Positions 10,191-22,270 of a DNA stretch of 64,000 nucleotides are shown piece after piece. Below the pieces are notes generated by a model. The model worked only from the letters and a program-made list of their open reading frames with translations, was not told the origin of the DNA and ran no database searches. This DNA is from Siphlonurus alternatus. Taxonomy: Eukaryota; Arthropoda; Insecta; Ephemeroptera; Siphlonuridae. Every line of letters starts with the position of its first letter. Position 1 is the stretch's first letter. A program made the position numbers and the translations under genes. The stretch lies in NCBI GenBank assembly GCA_949825025.1, contig OX463778.1, positions 28,043,265-28,107,264 of the forward strand, in the 5' to 3' direction.

Positions 10191-10910
10191 ACTGACTTCT
10201 GCAAGCGAAGCCCCTGATGAGTGGCAACTATTGCGGCCCTCGTGTACTGCGGTATGCATACCCTCCCAGGGGCGCCTATATTTTCTCAGTGCGCACAGTT
10301 ATATTTTCGATAGTTCTCTAAATAAAATTGTCATTGTTTTGCATTTTGGAGAAAATTTACTTTAGCTACTTTTCATCAGATTGACTCATAAAAAAATAAC
10401 CTATATTATAAATACAACAAGATTCACATGAATTTATAAAATTAAACATTATATTAAATTTATAGAAATTGAATGTCATTCAAAACCAGGACCAAGCATT
10501 GTAGCAATACTTCAATATACAAGCGTCTCACTTGGTTTTGTTATCACACATAACATTTTTTACACGTTACTGATAAATTCCTTATCTTGCTTTATTTGGT
10601 ATCAAGGTCATGAACTTGACCATATGGAAGAAGAGGAGGGTGGGTGTTTTTTTTTTTTTTTTTTGTGATGACGTAATTCATAATGGCAGACGCAAAGAGT
10701 GAAGAGGGGGGGGGGATTACTCTCATTAGTTAGTCGATCCGCGCTCAGCTACTCGCTGTTGGGCTAGCTAGGAGGTGCTGTAGTAGAGACGTCGGGTGTG
10801 GGGTCTCCTCCTCCTCCTTCACACTTAGCCACCGTGACGTCACACGGCAAGACGGTTCAGTGACTGCATGCTTCTCCTCTAGCTCGACACTATACACAGT
10901 CAAATTTGTC
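10191..10910. promoter_or_regulatory. Two CpG-containing islands flanking AT-rich DNA
   Basis: The first island (about 10195-10300) contains GCGGCCC and GGCGCC (10271-10276). The second (about 10660-10900) contains TGACGTAA, a G-run (about 10705-10715), GTCGATCCGCGCTCAGC, CTCCTCCTCC and a perfect CRE in GTGACGTCAC (10834-10843). Between them TCAAGGTCA (10602-10610) runs into a TTGACC half-site, a nuclear receptor-like arrangement. No exon is evident. Confidence 0.4.
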
Positions 10911-12840
10911 ATAGCAAGGAAATATCAAATTTAAAAGAACAACGTAGTCCAGTTTAAAAATGGACAGTAAATATGTTCACGAGTGCTGAAAAAGTAAAGT
11001 TTTTTTTATTTATTCAATATGTAGGACGACGTGGGGCTAATATTGTGTGACATCCTATTGTAGCTATTATTGTTGATGTCAAGATTTCATCACTTGGGGT
11101 TTATTGATTTCCACCTGATAGTGAATTTCAGATCATTACAAAAATTTTAACACTAAAACTTAAATAAAATAACGGTACTTAAAAGATAAAATTCTAATAT
11201 AAATGATATTTTAGTCAGCTAAAAATAACAAATATATCTAAAGTTCTAAACCAATCAGGACATGAATTATAAAACCTGTCGTTAAGTATGAAATTCCCTT
11301 CAAGTTAGCTTAAAATTAAATATCTCTGATGCCAGAAGGAAGTACGTAATACATCTTAATAATTTTTCACTGTGTACTGGTTGGTACACATGAACCTTTG
11401 TTAGTTCGCACCTAACGACGACTGTGTACACACAATAACCACCTTGACAGCGCACTTGTACACTACCCAGCACAATATATGAACCTCACGACACTAATTC
11501 TTCAACAGGCTCGAATATTTTGTTTCATTATTGATCGTCGTCTAATTTGCGTGATAAAAATTTGCTAGCTTATTTTTTGTTCGTATCACGTCCTTAATAA
11601 CACTGTTAAAATGCCGACAAATTATTACTGTGTCACGTACAGAACGTTTTGTTGCTTATAAAACGTTGGCTATTTTCTTTACTACCCGAGTCTCGTGTTA
11701 CATTGTAAATACTCATTATTTGTCTGCACGTTTTTGTTACAGTAAAAAGCATTGTAAATGTTTACATATTAATAAATTTTTTGTTGCAGTTTTTTGTCAT
11801 GTTATATCATTAATTTAAGGAGACAAAGGAGTTTAGTTACTGCAAATAAGGGTAAATAACCTCCGAGACAAAATAAATTAAACATCTATTTCCTATATAA
11901 TATAATCCATCTTCCTAAAATTCAAACAAATTGAAAACGCACTCTCCACCAACTATTGTGATTCTAGAATTCTATGAGTTCTAATCAACTGATTTTAATC
12001 TGTAATTAAATCTTCAAATTTGCGACGTCCTACGCTCAACTGTTATCCAGAGAGATGAAGTAGGCCAATCTCATCATTGGCATTGTACTGCGTCTGCTCT
12101 TGACATTGAGACTTGAAGAGGGGGGGGGGAGGTAATTAACTCGAACCACGGCCTGGGACGCGAATAAAAAACGAGAGGACAGATTACACATTATCGCAAA
12201 GTACTTTAAATTGTCTAATCTGCATGAATGTTTTCCAGTATGATGATAATAATTTGCAAGTAGTGATAATTATAGCTACTTCACATTTTTTTTCATGGTC
12301 ATCCATCTAAAAGAACGTAATTAATTGATAATTTATTTAATACTTTAGGTGTGCAGTTTCAGCATGACAGAACAGAAAAGTAGGGTCTCCGGTATATTTT
12401 CATATAATATCAGGAGGATTTTATTGAACATTATAAAGACTAAGAGTGACACACACTTATTAAATGAGACGTGATGTAACAAGATTCAACACAATTTTAT
12501 CGCCTTACTTGAGTTACATTAAATTAAGTTTCGTGTCAATGTGTTTTGTTTACAAGTTGTTTGAGACAAATAAGATTACGAAACCTTAAATGAAATCCCT
12601 TTATTTGTTACCACCCGAGTCAATTCAGATTGTCTGGTTCATCAGCCATATCCCGAAATGTAATAGCAATCAAATTGAAACTATCTGTTACCTAGATGCA
12701 TGCAGGCTACCTAAAGTCTTTAAAGCCTTCATTTAACCCTGCATGGAAGTTATATAATTTGCTAATTTCTGCTACCGTAAAACATTTGACAAAGAACAAA
12801 AGCAGTAAGAACAGTGTTTTCTCCAGATACTCTAATTCAA
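10911..12840. other. AT-rich spacer, no gene seen
   Basis: AT-rich with scattered CpG. A G-run of about ten bases lies near 12121-12130 and TGCATGCA at 12697-12704. The 62-codon frame at 11630-11818 has no domain. Nothing else is supported. Confidence 0.55.
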
Positions 12841-12990
12841 GTCCAAGGCGGGGATCCAGAAAAAAAAAATCAGGGGAGGAGGGGGTGGGACTGCCTCCAT
12901 ATTATAAGGGCAATGTTAAAAAAAATGGAGGGAGCAATACCCATGTTAAATTCAAAATTTCGTCCGCGCCTGAAGCTCCTAATAGCTTAG
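12841..12990. repeat. Possible degenerate repeat fragment
   Basis: A block with GGCGGGGATCCAG, a G/A-rich core (GGGGAGGAGGGGGTGGGA) and CGTCCGCGCCTG at the far end. GGATCC/CCGCGCC-edged, purine-rich fragments resemble dispersed invertebrate repeats I have seen, but I cannot name a family and see no clean ends. Confidence 0.25.
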
Positions 12991-14559
12991 GATCAAATTA
13001 AATGTTAGTCCATTTCCAGTCCATTTCCGGACAGTCCCTAACAAGAAAAAAATGGTTTATTTTGGTTTTTAAAATGCATTGATTAATATATTATATCGAA
13101 CGTTTATTAAAAGTATTGATGCTGGTAGTAAGTGCATAATTTGTCGTCGTATGATCCTATTCTGTTCTGTGTTACAAAAGAGGGCAATGGTAAATGTTAA
13201 AGCAAATATTAAAAGCGAAGGAACAGAAATTTGACTTGAAACCGTGATATTTTTCATCTGCAATTTCATATATATTTTCTAACTTGGAAAAAAAAGGGGG
13301 AACAGAATGGATGTTATTTACTTTCACAAAATCCTCTAAAGTTGTAACAAAATATTTCTGTTAGGCGTTAAATATAGTGAGGAAATTTAAGAACATTCTA
13401 AAAATAATAATAAAATAAATCAATATTTTTGACTCAAGTAAAAGCAAATGGACGATTTCTTTATACATAATTGGTTGCTGTTTTTTTTTTCAGTTTTTTT
13501 TTTTTTTTTTGTCCTCGAAAGTATAATAATTTTGATAAATTGATACCATCTGCATTTATAATACATTGTAACATATATGTTCATTATCTACGTAAATTTT
13601 TGTTACAATGAAGTAAAGAAAATGCCAATTTAATGTCCACTTTATTAAGGGATCAACTGTACCTACTCGTGGTGTTGAAGAAAGAACCTTAGTAGCGGCA
13701 GCTCAGAGGACCGGTTTCAAATCCAGCAGCAGTAAGATTTCTGAATGGACCAAATTACACTTTAAAAAATATTTACTTTTATTTTTATTAATTTATGCTG
13801 CAATATTTGCAACCTTGTACAGTTTCTTTTTACAACGTTCACAATTTAATAATATAATTTATAAATTCTTTGAAGAAACACACGTTAAATATTTAAAAGG
13901 AAATTATGGTATGATACAATGGTTTAATATTATTTTATTAGACGACGTTATTATTCATTAATATCATCATTATTACGGTACTATCGTATTGAGAATGAAC
14001 TGTACAATATAATAAATGTACTGTAACTGTACAGTGTGGGCTCATCTCCTGGTAATGATTTTATATTTGCATATTCATCGCTCTTAACTAATGCTTCAAT
14101 TATTATTAAATTAATCATTTATCAGGAAATCTTGAAAATATAAAATATTATATAAAAAAGTAGAGGAAAAATTGAAATTGTAAAAAAATAATTAACATTC
14201 AGAAATCTTCATCAGAAATACTTCAGAAAATGAGAATTTAGTATGCATTTTCAGCTTAAAAGTTTCTAGAAATAGTCCCGTGATAAAATAATGCTGTAAT
14301 CTTGCATTTATAAAAAAGGTTAATGATATTTTAGAAACATTTTTTACTCCAAATTCTAAGCATATAATTAACCCAGAACTGCTATCTTGTTATAATATAG
14401 TAATTTAATACAACGTCGAAATTGATTTTGTGTGGCAAATGCATTTATAAACATATAGATTCGAGATATATTACTAAATCATTTAAATAATATCAGAATT
14501 TTAGAGCACATAATAATAACAAAAAAAACATTGGAAGATTCTTTCACATCATAAGGTCG
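12991..14559. other. AT-rich spacer, no gene seen
   Basis: AT-rich with T-runs near 13480-13510. A tRNA-like scrap at about 13690-13735 (GCAGCTCAGAGG followed closely by GGTTTCAAATCC) is too short for a tRNA. No other feature is seen. Confidence 0.55.
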
Positions 14560-14810
14560 ATATTTTCGGTGTACCCTTAGGTACTTGCGGGCACATATAA
14601 GAAGAGCAGAGCGACCTTGGCGGGCCACGTCTGCTTGGGCTACACTCTGAAGCTTCCTTTAAGAAGGGAAAGTGTCGCGGAAAAAAAAGCGGGAGGGGAG
14701 AGAAAACACCGCAAGTTGCTCACTCTTATCGCTCAGTACTCTTACATTGAGATTCTCGGGAGTTTTCGTGACGTCACTAAAATTCTGATCACTCCACCGT
14801 GAACTGTTTT
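14560..14810 (+). promoter_or_regulatory. Promoter-like block with TATA-like box and CRE
   Basis: A GC-richer island with ACATATAAGAAG near 14594-14605, CpG-containing sequence downstream and a CRE octamer at 14769-14776. The 61-codon frame 14617-14802 shows no domain. Orientation is a guess based on the TATA-like box. Confidence 0.3.
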
Positions 14811-14967
14811 CATTTATATAATATATTTCTATCTAGTGCTCAATTCCATCGGAGACACGCAAATGGAAAATAGAGAACGTGAATGATTGGTAATATAAAT
14901 TAGATGTGTGCAATAACATGCATCACAGAATCATGAGAGACATTTGTTATTAGTGTACCTGACGTAC

Positions 14968-14989
14968 TGCATACAAGTACTTGTATGCA
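14968..14989. repeat. 22-bp perfect palindrome
   Basis: The palindrome is centred between 14978 and 14979; its half is TGCATACAAGT. A perfect spacer-free palindrome of this length is rare in random DNA. It could be a dimeric transcription factor site. Confidence 0.8.
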
Positions 14990-15239
14990 AATGAAGAGTC
15001 ACTAAAGTACAGGATATACTTCCTTTGTTAACTAGGCATGACACATTACCGGTGTCTATAGTAAGACTGCATTGTTGCTCAACTGACTGTGAGAGTAATT
15101 GTTGTTAACCTTACTTTTCTTGAATCAAATTAAATTGAAATTAACATGGTAAAATTTAAATAATCATTTTATGAATGACATGAAACGATTAATTTAATCT
15201 TGCTTTAAAGTAGCTGTGTTTTCATTTTTTAAGTGCTTC

Positions 15240-15610
15240 TTCAATTTCTAATCACATAATCGTAATATAAAAAAATAAAAACAAACAAACAAACATGAAT
15301 GGTCGATCTTTTTCTGAAAAATATTTTCTCTTGAATGGTTTGCACGAAAACCCAAGTTTGTAATTTCTCTTGGTCAAGGCGTCCTTCAATTTGTGGTAGC
15401 ACTGCCGATTGTTTAATTTGGCGAGAGTGCTCCAGATCTGAGGGATGGCGCTCTCTATCAGCAAGGTCAGTCTGAGGTACTAGAGAGCGACAAAGAGTGA
15501 CGTAGCTTGGTCCACAACTGCGCCGCGTCGGCCGGGCCAATGGCCCAAGTGAAAGTGAGCACCGGGGCACGCGTCCGCTGCCTTGCGGTACTCTACGTAA
15601 ACCCCCTAAG
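15240..15610. promoter_or_regulatory. CpG-rich block, minus-strand frame unlikely to be coding
   Basis: The right half (15400-15600) is GC-rich with GCGCCGCGTCGGCC-type CpG clusters and a GGATGGCGCTCTCT motif resembling insect CTCF-type sites. A 109-codon minus-strand frame (15241-15570) covers it. Its N-terminal part derives from the CpG island and its C-terminal part from AT-rich DNA, with no domain, so I do not call a gene. Confidence 0.35.
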
Positions 15611-15829
15611 TACAGTAAGCCTTCACAAATGCTACCGTAAAGTTAAAATTGCTCTTTAAATTAAGCAGAACTGTGAAATTTACCTTTTCTATACTTTGAA
15701 ACAAATTGAGTGTGAAGAATTATATAAAAAATGTTCATTATATTGGTTACATAATATCTTTGCAATGCATAATAATAATGTAGGCCTGTTTATTTGCTCT
15801 GCTTATTGGAGTGTATAAAAGTAGTAGTG

Positions 15830-16150
15830 GGCCAAATGGCGCCAAGGCATCGAGAGAGAGAGAGAGAGAGGTCGATGACCGGAGAGACAACGCCTTGAGC
15901 ACCAGAAAACATCTGTGTCACGAGAATCAACAGCCGCCGCCACAGCACTTTTCAGTGGAGAAGAAAGAAAGCGGGCTGAACAGATAGGTGCAGTGTCGGA
16001 GAGAGAAAGAAGAGGAAACTGACACGATGTGGTGAAATAAGATTGCTCGCCTGCACGTGTTGGGTTCCGATGTCAGGAGGTAGCTCGAACGTCCGGCCGT
16101 ATTGTCAATCGATACGCCCTCCTTCAGCTGGACTGAACGACGCCGAGTAG
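15830..16150. promoter_or_regulatory. Purine-rich, CpG-containing island with GA repeat
   Basis: It starts with AAATGGCGCCAAGG (GGCGCC 15838-15843), then a GA run at 15852-15871, GCCGCCGCCACAG, further GAGA-rich stretches around 15990-16015 and a CpG-rich end (16080-16145). GAGA arrays are bound by GAF in insects. It resembles a 5' leader or enhancer; no coding frame is evident. Confidence 0.4.
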
Positions 16151-16439
16151 CTCCAACTTATTGAACTCAAGGGTCTATATTGAGGGTTGAGAGCTAACTC
16201 ACGATGAAAATTTGAAAATTTAGGAGCAAGTCCTGCAATAACTGCAATACTGATTTGTTTGATTGGAGGTTTATTTTTAAAATTAAATATTACCAGGAAC
16301 AAAAATAATTTAAGTACTGTCAATATTTATCAACATTTTATGAGTACCAGATTTTGTTGTGAATATTCATCCTATACAATAATATATAATATGACGCATT
16401 TCTTGCGAGTGTTGCAATCTACTGGTGGTGCTATTTTAT

Positions 16440-16760
16440 CAAGTAGCTCGTCATGTGGTACATAGACGTTGCACTCGCTCGCTCCCGACAGTGTGATGGT
16501 TCGCTCCTCGCATCTTTGTGCTAAGCTGCTGCTGCCGTGCTTGCCTGCTTGCTTGCAGCCCGCTCTCTTGGCACTTATCTCTCCTCCCTCCCCTCCTCCC
16601 GCTTGCAGCCACCGCCGCCGTCACAGGGTTAATGACCCCGTGAGCCAAGATGGCGGTGGCTGCCAACGATCTGCTGGCAGCTTTTTCCCCTTCTCAATTT
16701 CCCCTTCTCTACAAAATTTCCCCCTCTGCGCCGTCGCAATGCGAATCATTCTAATTTAGC
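16440..16760. promoter_or_regulatory. CpG island with YY1/PHO site and IR1 palindrome
   Basis: GC-rich with CTGCTGCTG and CCTCCCTCCCC tracts, GCCACCGCCGCCG, an IR1-like palindrome GGGTTA-A-TGACCC (16626-16638) and a CCAAGATGGCGG site (16645-16656) 6 bp after it. CAAGATGGC is the YY1/PHO consensus, common near metazoan promoters and in insect Polycomb response elements. Opposing frames (16451-16666 minus and 16469-16759 plus) show no domain. Confidence 0.5.
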
Positions 16761-17841
16761 CCCTGAAACATAGGCAACTCTTCATACTTATAAGCACTAC
16801 ATGTAGTCTATATAGAAAAAAGGGCAATACAATCAAGCGTCGTTTTTTTCCTTATTTTACCCGTTAGAATTACCTTGTAGCCTAACAGTTATTATGGAAG
16901 CAGGGGTTTACTCCACAGTTTATATTATGTAAATAGCATGTATACTTAATTGTAATGTTAATGTTTTTTTTTTATTTAAAAGCTCCATGATCAGTGCTTT
17001 CACAAGTAGCTACATTTAGTTAAAAAGTTTTTTTTTAAAGTTAATTTGTATGTCAAAAAAATTAAGTATTATTTATAAGTTACACAAATTTACCCGATGT
17101 AGTATACTTACGAAAGGCAAGAGTATAATGTTGCAAACCGTGCTATATTACTGATCTGATAATGTATCAGTAATACGTCATACTTTTTATGTTTTCTCCA
17201 CTTACAGGTGGGAGGGGATTAATTTTTCAATACCATTTGCAATGTAGTCCCAAGGTCAACTCAACAGCCTGCCTATCATCGAAAGATTGCACAACTCTTT
17301 AACGCCATTGAAATTTCAACGTTATTGTTTTCATGCTCAATGGTGTTGTGATGCATTAGAAAAAAAAAACGCGTTATAAGAGCAGTAGCATTTTAAAAAC
17401 CTAATGAAGCATAAAATACATTGCTTGTCATTGAAAATATTTCAACGCTAAGCACGTTAGTTGACATTACTCAACAAGTTAGTCTCTCCTCGCAATTATT
17501 GCTGCAGATGTTATTTGAATTGTATAACTTTTTTTCCACGTGACACATTTTAAATAAGCATATAAAATTTTTATATTGATATAATTCAAATTTAATTTTA
17601 AACATTTATTAATTATTACATAAAAAAGTACGACAATGTTAACTTAAATTCTTATAATTAATTTAATTTTAAAGCAATACTAATATAATTATATTGTACC
17701 TCAATATACAATATTATATAATTATATATTAATGAAATTTCTCTTCAAAATACATTTTGCGTGTCCATTTTTTAATACAGTCACTAAATAAATATAAACA
17801 ATATTACTAACGAATTCAATATTCAAAATACAAGTCAATTC
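16761..17841. other. AT-rich spacer, no gene seen
   Basis: AT-rich DNA with modest CpG. No gene, transposon edge or RNA is recognisable before the MITE at 17847. Confidence 0.55.
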
Positions 17842-17846
17842 ATAAT

Positions 17847-18023
17847 GGGGGACATTCACAAACACTTTAACCCCCACTTTAGCCCCGATTTTTAACCCTG
17901 GTGCTAAACATGGTACTAAACCAGGGGCTAACCATGTTAAGCTCATAGCTTAGCACCATGTTTAGCACCAGGGTTAAAAATCAGGGCTAAATTGGGGGTT
18001 AAAGTGCTTTGTGAATGTCTCCC
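17847..18023. mobile_element. Palindromic MITE-like element (177 bp)
   Basis: Inverted arms of ~70 bp (about 17847-17915 and 17954-18023) built from TTTAACCCCCA, TTTTTAACCCTGGTGCTAAA and ACATGGT blocks, with terminal GGG(G/A)GACATTCACAAA. The flanks duplicate ATAAT (17842-17846 and 18024-18028). It has no coding capacity. The minus-strand frame across it (17722-17946) is an artefact. GGG-starting ends resemble Harbinger-type MITEs, but target duplication length is uncertain because adjacent bases allow alternative boundaries. Confidence 0.75.
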
Positions 18024-18179
18024 ATAATGTATTAAAAGTTGTGTTACTTGAAAGAAAGGTATAAATTATCTGCATTCCAAAAACTTCACCTATATATCGC
18101 AATTTAAGCTTAACTATTTTTTAAAAATAAACGAAACTTTTCCACCAAGTTGATCGTATATAATATTAACGCTACCTTT

Positions 18180-18390
18180 GTAATAAAGTGCCCAACTGGT
18201 GGCGAGTGGGCCAGTATGTCCCGTTTGTCCGAGAAACGTATAGAGAAGAAAGTGGTCGGCACGAAAACCGGTCCTTGGGTCGACTCCCGACACGACCACA
18301 CGTATTTACACCACGTGTAAGTAGGCCTTTGTCGTGTTCGAACGTAGCAACACTTGACTGGCCGAACAATCACGGAACAACACGAACAAA
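18180..18390. promoter_or_regulatory. GC-rich block with several open frames
   Basis: CpG-containing sequence open in four frames at once, which indicates absence of stops rather than coding. It contains TGGCGAGTGG (18200-18209) and GGTCGACTCC (18278-18287), which resemble pol III A and B boxes but lie about 80 bp apart, so a tRNA is unlikely. It may be a regulatory element or an old SINE fragment. Confidence 0.25.
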
Positions 18391-19640
18391 ATCTATTTAA
18401 TTATGAACCACAGAAAGTGGGTAAGGCAACGTCCAAGTATCCTTTCTCTCTGACTAATATTGATTGGAACTGCATGAGAATACATAAAAATGTATGTAGC
18501 ACTTCGTGTTGTAAAATGTTTTGAACTTTTTTTTTTTTTTTTTTAAATACATTTACTAGTACTTGAATATTTATTAAAACATAAAATTTAATTATAATAT
18601 AACATATATTACAATCAAATTCACGAACTATCAGTAATTATGTTAAGTAAAAAAATTAAATGTATACCTATATACAGATCATTTTAATTAGAAGCAATTT
18701 TAAAGAACTCTCCAATTTGCATAATAAATTTTGTGTTTAATACTATTAGTTTCTATTTCCATTAATTGTAGTCAATGCTAAAAAGTATCAATCGAGCACC
18801 ATGTTAATTACTGAGGTTGTAATGTAGAATTTATGCCCATTAACAATAATAAGACTCAGATTTCCCTATTTTTTAATCTAAATTTAATTCTGCACTGATT
18901 GAGATCCAAAGTTTTTTTTGTACTACCCACTCAGGCAGATTTGTAGAAGGTTAGAGCGGCGAGCATGCAGATCTATTAGCTGCAATTTGGAAACTTTTCA
19001 AGAGTGTCCAAGTAACTAATCCTGGGAGTTATTTTGTTTTCTTAAACTTTTGCTTCGATGCCAACTTGCTTTAATTATCGTGTGATTTCTAGTGTATAAT
19101 AATTTCATGATTTATTATAATTTTCCGGCAAGCTTACGTGAGTTATCAAGTTAAATAGAAATCCCTGCTGTAGCATATTGACCCGGTTGTGTCCATACAA
19201 GGGTGTGCATACGTGACAAACCCGGAGATCTCACTCGATCTTGCATAGCACGGTCTTCATTAATCTGATCAATCTCTGCATTAAGACATACGGATGTTTC
19301 ACTTTTGTATTGTGCTTTCTTGCTTTTTGAAATAGCTCTATTTATGGCAGATTTGAATTATAACAAATATATAGAAAAAAAAAATAATGATTAATAATTT
19401 TTAAGGTGGAATGCAAAAAGACAATTATTATTGAGTTTCGTATTAAGGGATAGGAACAGCTTCTCCAAAAATGAATTTTATAACTTAGGGTATTTTGATT
19501 GGAGCGAACTAATTGTTACTTATAGACTTGACCCAAGTTAATTTATTTGAATTTTCAGTTAATGGAAAACGACACTAGTTAATATTGAAAGTTGAATGGC
19601 ATATAAGTAAACAAAGAGTGCATTAGACTTGATTCATTTT
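18391..19640. other. AT-rich spacer, no gene seen
   Basis: AT-rich with a T-run at about 18528-18544 and modest CpG patches near 18950 and 19180-19250. No supported feature. Confidence 0.55.
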
Positions 19641-19880
19641 TCGGCTGCCACTTTTGAACAACTTTACGTACGGTGAATTTTGATCGTTTGGCGCTGCTGC
19701 TGCGATAACGTTACTCCGTATCTGCTACGAGGTGTCGGCCTGGTGTCGGCTGCTGCTGCTCCCGAGGACGGCGTGCGTGTTTTGATTACTGCAGGATCCA
19801 AGGTCACCTTATCAGTTGTACTCTCGAGAGCACGAAACACGCCTGCATACAACGGATACTGCCTGCATCAAATGCAATAA
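19641..19880. promoter_or_regulatory. GC-rich island with GCTGCTG tract and receptor half-sites
   Basis: Contains CTGCTGCTG runs, CpG-containing CCCGAGGACGGCGTGCG and AAGGTCACCTT (about 19800-19810), an 11-mer that recurs at 54154-54164. Overlapping opposing frames show no domain. Confidence 0.3.
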
Positions 19881-20055
19881 TTCACATTGAATAGGCCGAG
19901 GTAAAAATTTAATACGATTCTTGAAGAAATCGATATATCTAGATATTTCTTTTCAAATTTTACTTTCTGATGTTCATGTAGGGAGAACGTATGATTATGA
20001 TGACGCACCTGATCGAATTATTGGAGGAAAAGTTCATCTTATTGAGGTCTAACCC

Positions 20056-20084
<29 letters not shown>
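20056..20084. repeat. A-run, ~29 bp
   Basis: A long A homopolymer. No retrotransposon body is recognisable on its 5' side, so it is probably a simple expansion. Confidence 0.9.
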
Positions 20085-20087
<3 letters not shown>

Positions 20088-20574
20088 GCAGGATGCGGTC
20101 GCTGGAGGAAGGTGCGTGGGTGGGCGTGGCCACCATCACTTTCCCTCAACTTTACCTTCCCAGAAGATCCGCCCACGTCTATCAGGATCACCCGTAGAAT
20201 TATCTTAGCATTTTATTGCACCCGTTTTGATTCTACGAACCTTCTTTATTTTTATGCTCAAGCAAAAATTCTACAAGGTCATTTACCTGAGGCCAAACTG
20301 AAAAAAAAAACACTATATATTATACTTTTCCTTTCGTTCAGAAAAATAAGCAATAAAAAAGATACAAACGCTGTGAGATGACTTAATGTTTCATATAGAG
20401 GTAAAAAATGTAGACACCGGAAAAGAGCATTTTCATTCCATAGAAACTAAAAGTTATTTTAAAATTCTTATTTTTTTACTTACTGAAAAAATATTGTTTA
20501 CTATTTAAAACTTTTATATACTCTTTGAATATTATAATTATTTGATTAGACGGTTAATTATTAGTACGTACAGT

Positions 20575-20860
20575 ACATTATTTCATTGACTATAAGGTGT
20601 AGAGGCGCCGACTGGAGAAAGCTGGCTATTGGGTCTATATAGAAGTTGTCCGCTTCTACATTCACCGTGGGGTCAGTGCTCTGTTCGCTGCAGCTGCCAC
20701 CGCCGCTACCGCGGTTGCAGCTCCGCATGCACTCGCCTGCTGCTGCGACGGACACCCCGTGCCGAGCGCGTGCAGTCTCTATCAGCCAACAACTGGTTGC
20801 ATTGCATTCCAGAGTGGTCCATCAATCAAGATGACCTTCTACATCGACAAAAAACATTCT
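20575..20860. promoter_or_regulatory. CpG island with GGCGCC and CAGCTG
   Basis: A GC-rich block with GGCGCC (20604-20609), GCCACCGCCGCTACCGCGG, TGCATG-type words and GGTCCATCAATCAAG near 20815. GTCCATCAATCA recurs at about 25343; TGATTGAT is the PBX/EXD-HOX composite core. Frames on both strands lack domains. Confidence 0.4.
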
Positions 20861-22270
20861 AAATTAGCCTTTTTGATGCAGTATACCATTATTAAAAATA
20901 AAATTCTCAAGTCACTCTATTGATGTGTTGCAATCAAGAATTTTGATTTAAAATATATATAGAAATATTGAAATTAAATTAAAATTAAAAATTGAATCTG
21001 CGTCTCTAGTATTCTAGTATATTCTATTGAAAATGCAAGCCATATGACTGCGAGCATGTATGGGCTACAAAAAAGGTTGCATACATGTTCACCAATATTA
21101 CACCTCTAGCGCATTATGTGACCTCTTGAGGCTGCAGACCCCAGCTCGAGACTAGCGACGCGGGGTCGTATGCATAATATAACTTAGCAAACCTTTTCCT
21201 GCTGTCGCTTTTGGCCGTCATGCCAACATATTGGTATGCTAATGATTGTGGAATAACTTGAACACATATTTCTAACCCACAACCATAGTCATGCAAATCA
21301 TTTAAAAACAAAGAAATAATAACGCGAAGTTTGCGTCTGTAGATACCAAAAGATTGGAGATAATATACTACATACTGATGTATTTCAATGTATACGACAA
21401 TTTCAAATCGTAGCTCATTATTCATTAATTAATTTTCTGTATATTGAAATGAGAACATTAAAATTAAAAATATACTCATATTATATATTTAAACCGTGAC
21501 TATAATTATACATTTCATTAGTTTAGAAATAAATGTATGTCTTCGCCTGATTGGTTTAAATAGATCATGTGATCATGTATTCTGTTGTTTTTGGATCAAA
21601 CGTCGAGGAGTGCTACTCAGCCCAGCTGCTGCTGCTAATGCACTTTCTCTACAAGTTCTCTCTACATGCATCTTGCACTGACCCAGATAGCGTGCATCGC
21701 TTGCTTGCATGCACTCTCCATCAATAAGGCGACATAGAACCGTAAATCATAGTATTATACCTGAAATATTAATAAGTTTGTCCTTACCTTGGATTTTGTT
21801 TTATTTTTGCATAAATTCAAGGATAAACTGGTAGAGTACTGCAGACTGTAATATTGTGGATACAGAAAAAAAATAACTTAAAAGACAGACATATCAGGTT
21901 ACTTGAAATTTTTATAATTATTCCAATTATGTCTCTTAAGTATATTACTGTAAAGTATCATTACATATAAGAAGAACTTTTTGCAACATTATTTTTTTTT
22001 CAGTCATTATCATTTTTTTTTTTTCTTTCGAGTTTTAGCAAGAAATTAAATCCCAACTTGGTTAATTTCAGGTTAATTAAAAGTACATTAAGAATTAAGT
22101 TTGTTGTAAATAAACTAAATAAAGTTTTAAGTCACAGATAAAGTTTAACATTTTTTGAAATAAAACTATTGATTAAATGTTAATATATAATGTACTAAAG
22201 TACTAAATAACATAACTACTTTTCCGCGTGTCACGGTTGTTTATAAAAATAGTTCCATTTATTTCATATT
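20861..22270. other. AT-rich spacer with one moderate island
   Basis: A block at about 21100-21260 is GC-richer with CGACGCGGGGTCG. A minus-strand 103-codon frame (21114-21425) crosses it without any domain. TGCATGCA is present at 21706-21713. Nothing else is seen. Confidence 0.5.

Noticed and set aside
13685..13740. tRNA-like fragment
   Set aside because: D-arm-like and T-arm-like words are too close together and no anticodon arm fits. At best a SINE remnant.
15241..15570. 109-codon minus-strand frame
   Set aside because: Composition changes abruptly where the CpG island ends; no recognised domain.
18195..18290. Possible pol III A and B boxes
   Set aside because: Spacing of about 80 bp is too long for a normal tRNA, and no acceptor stem could be matched.
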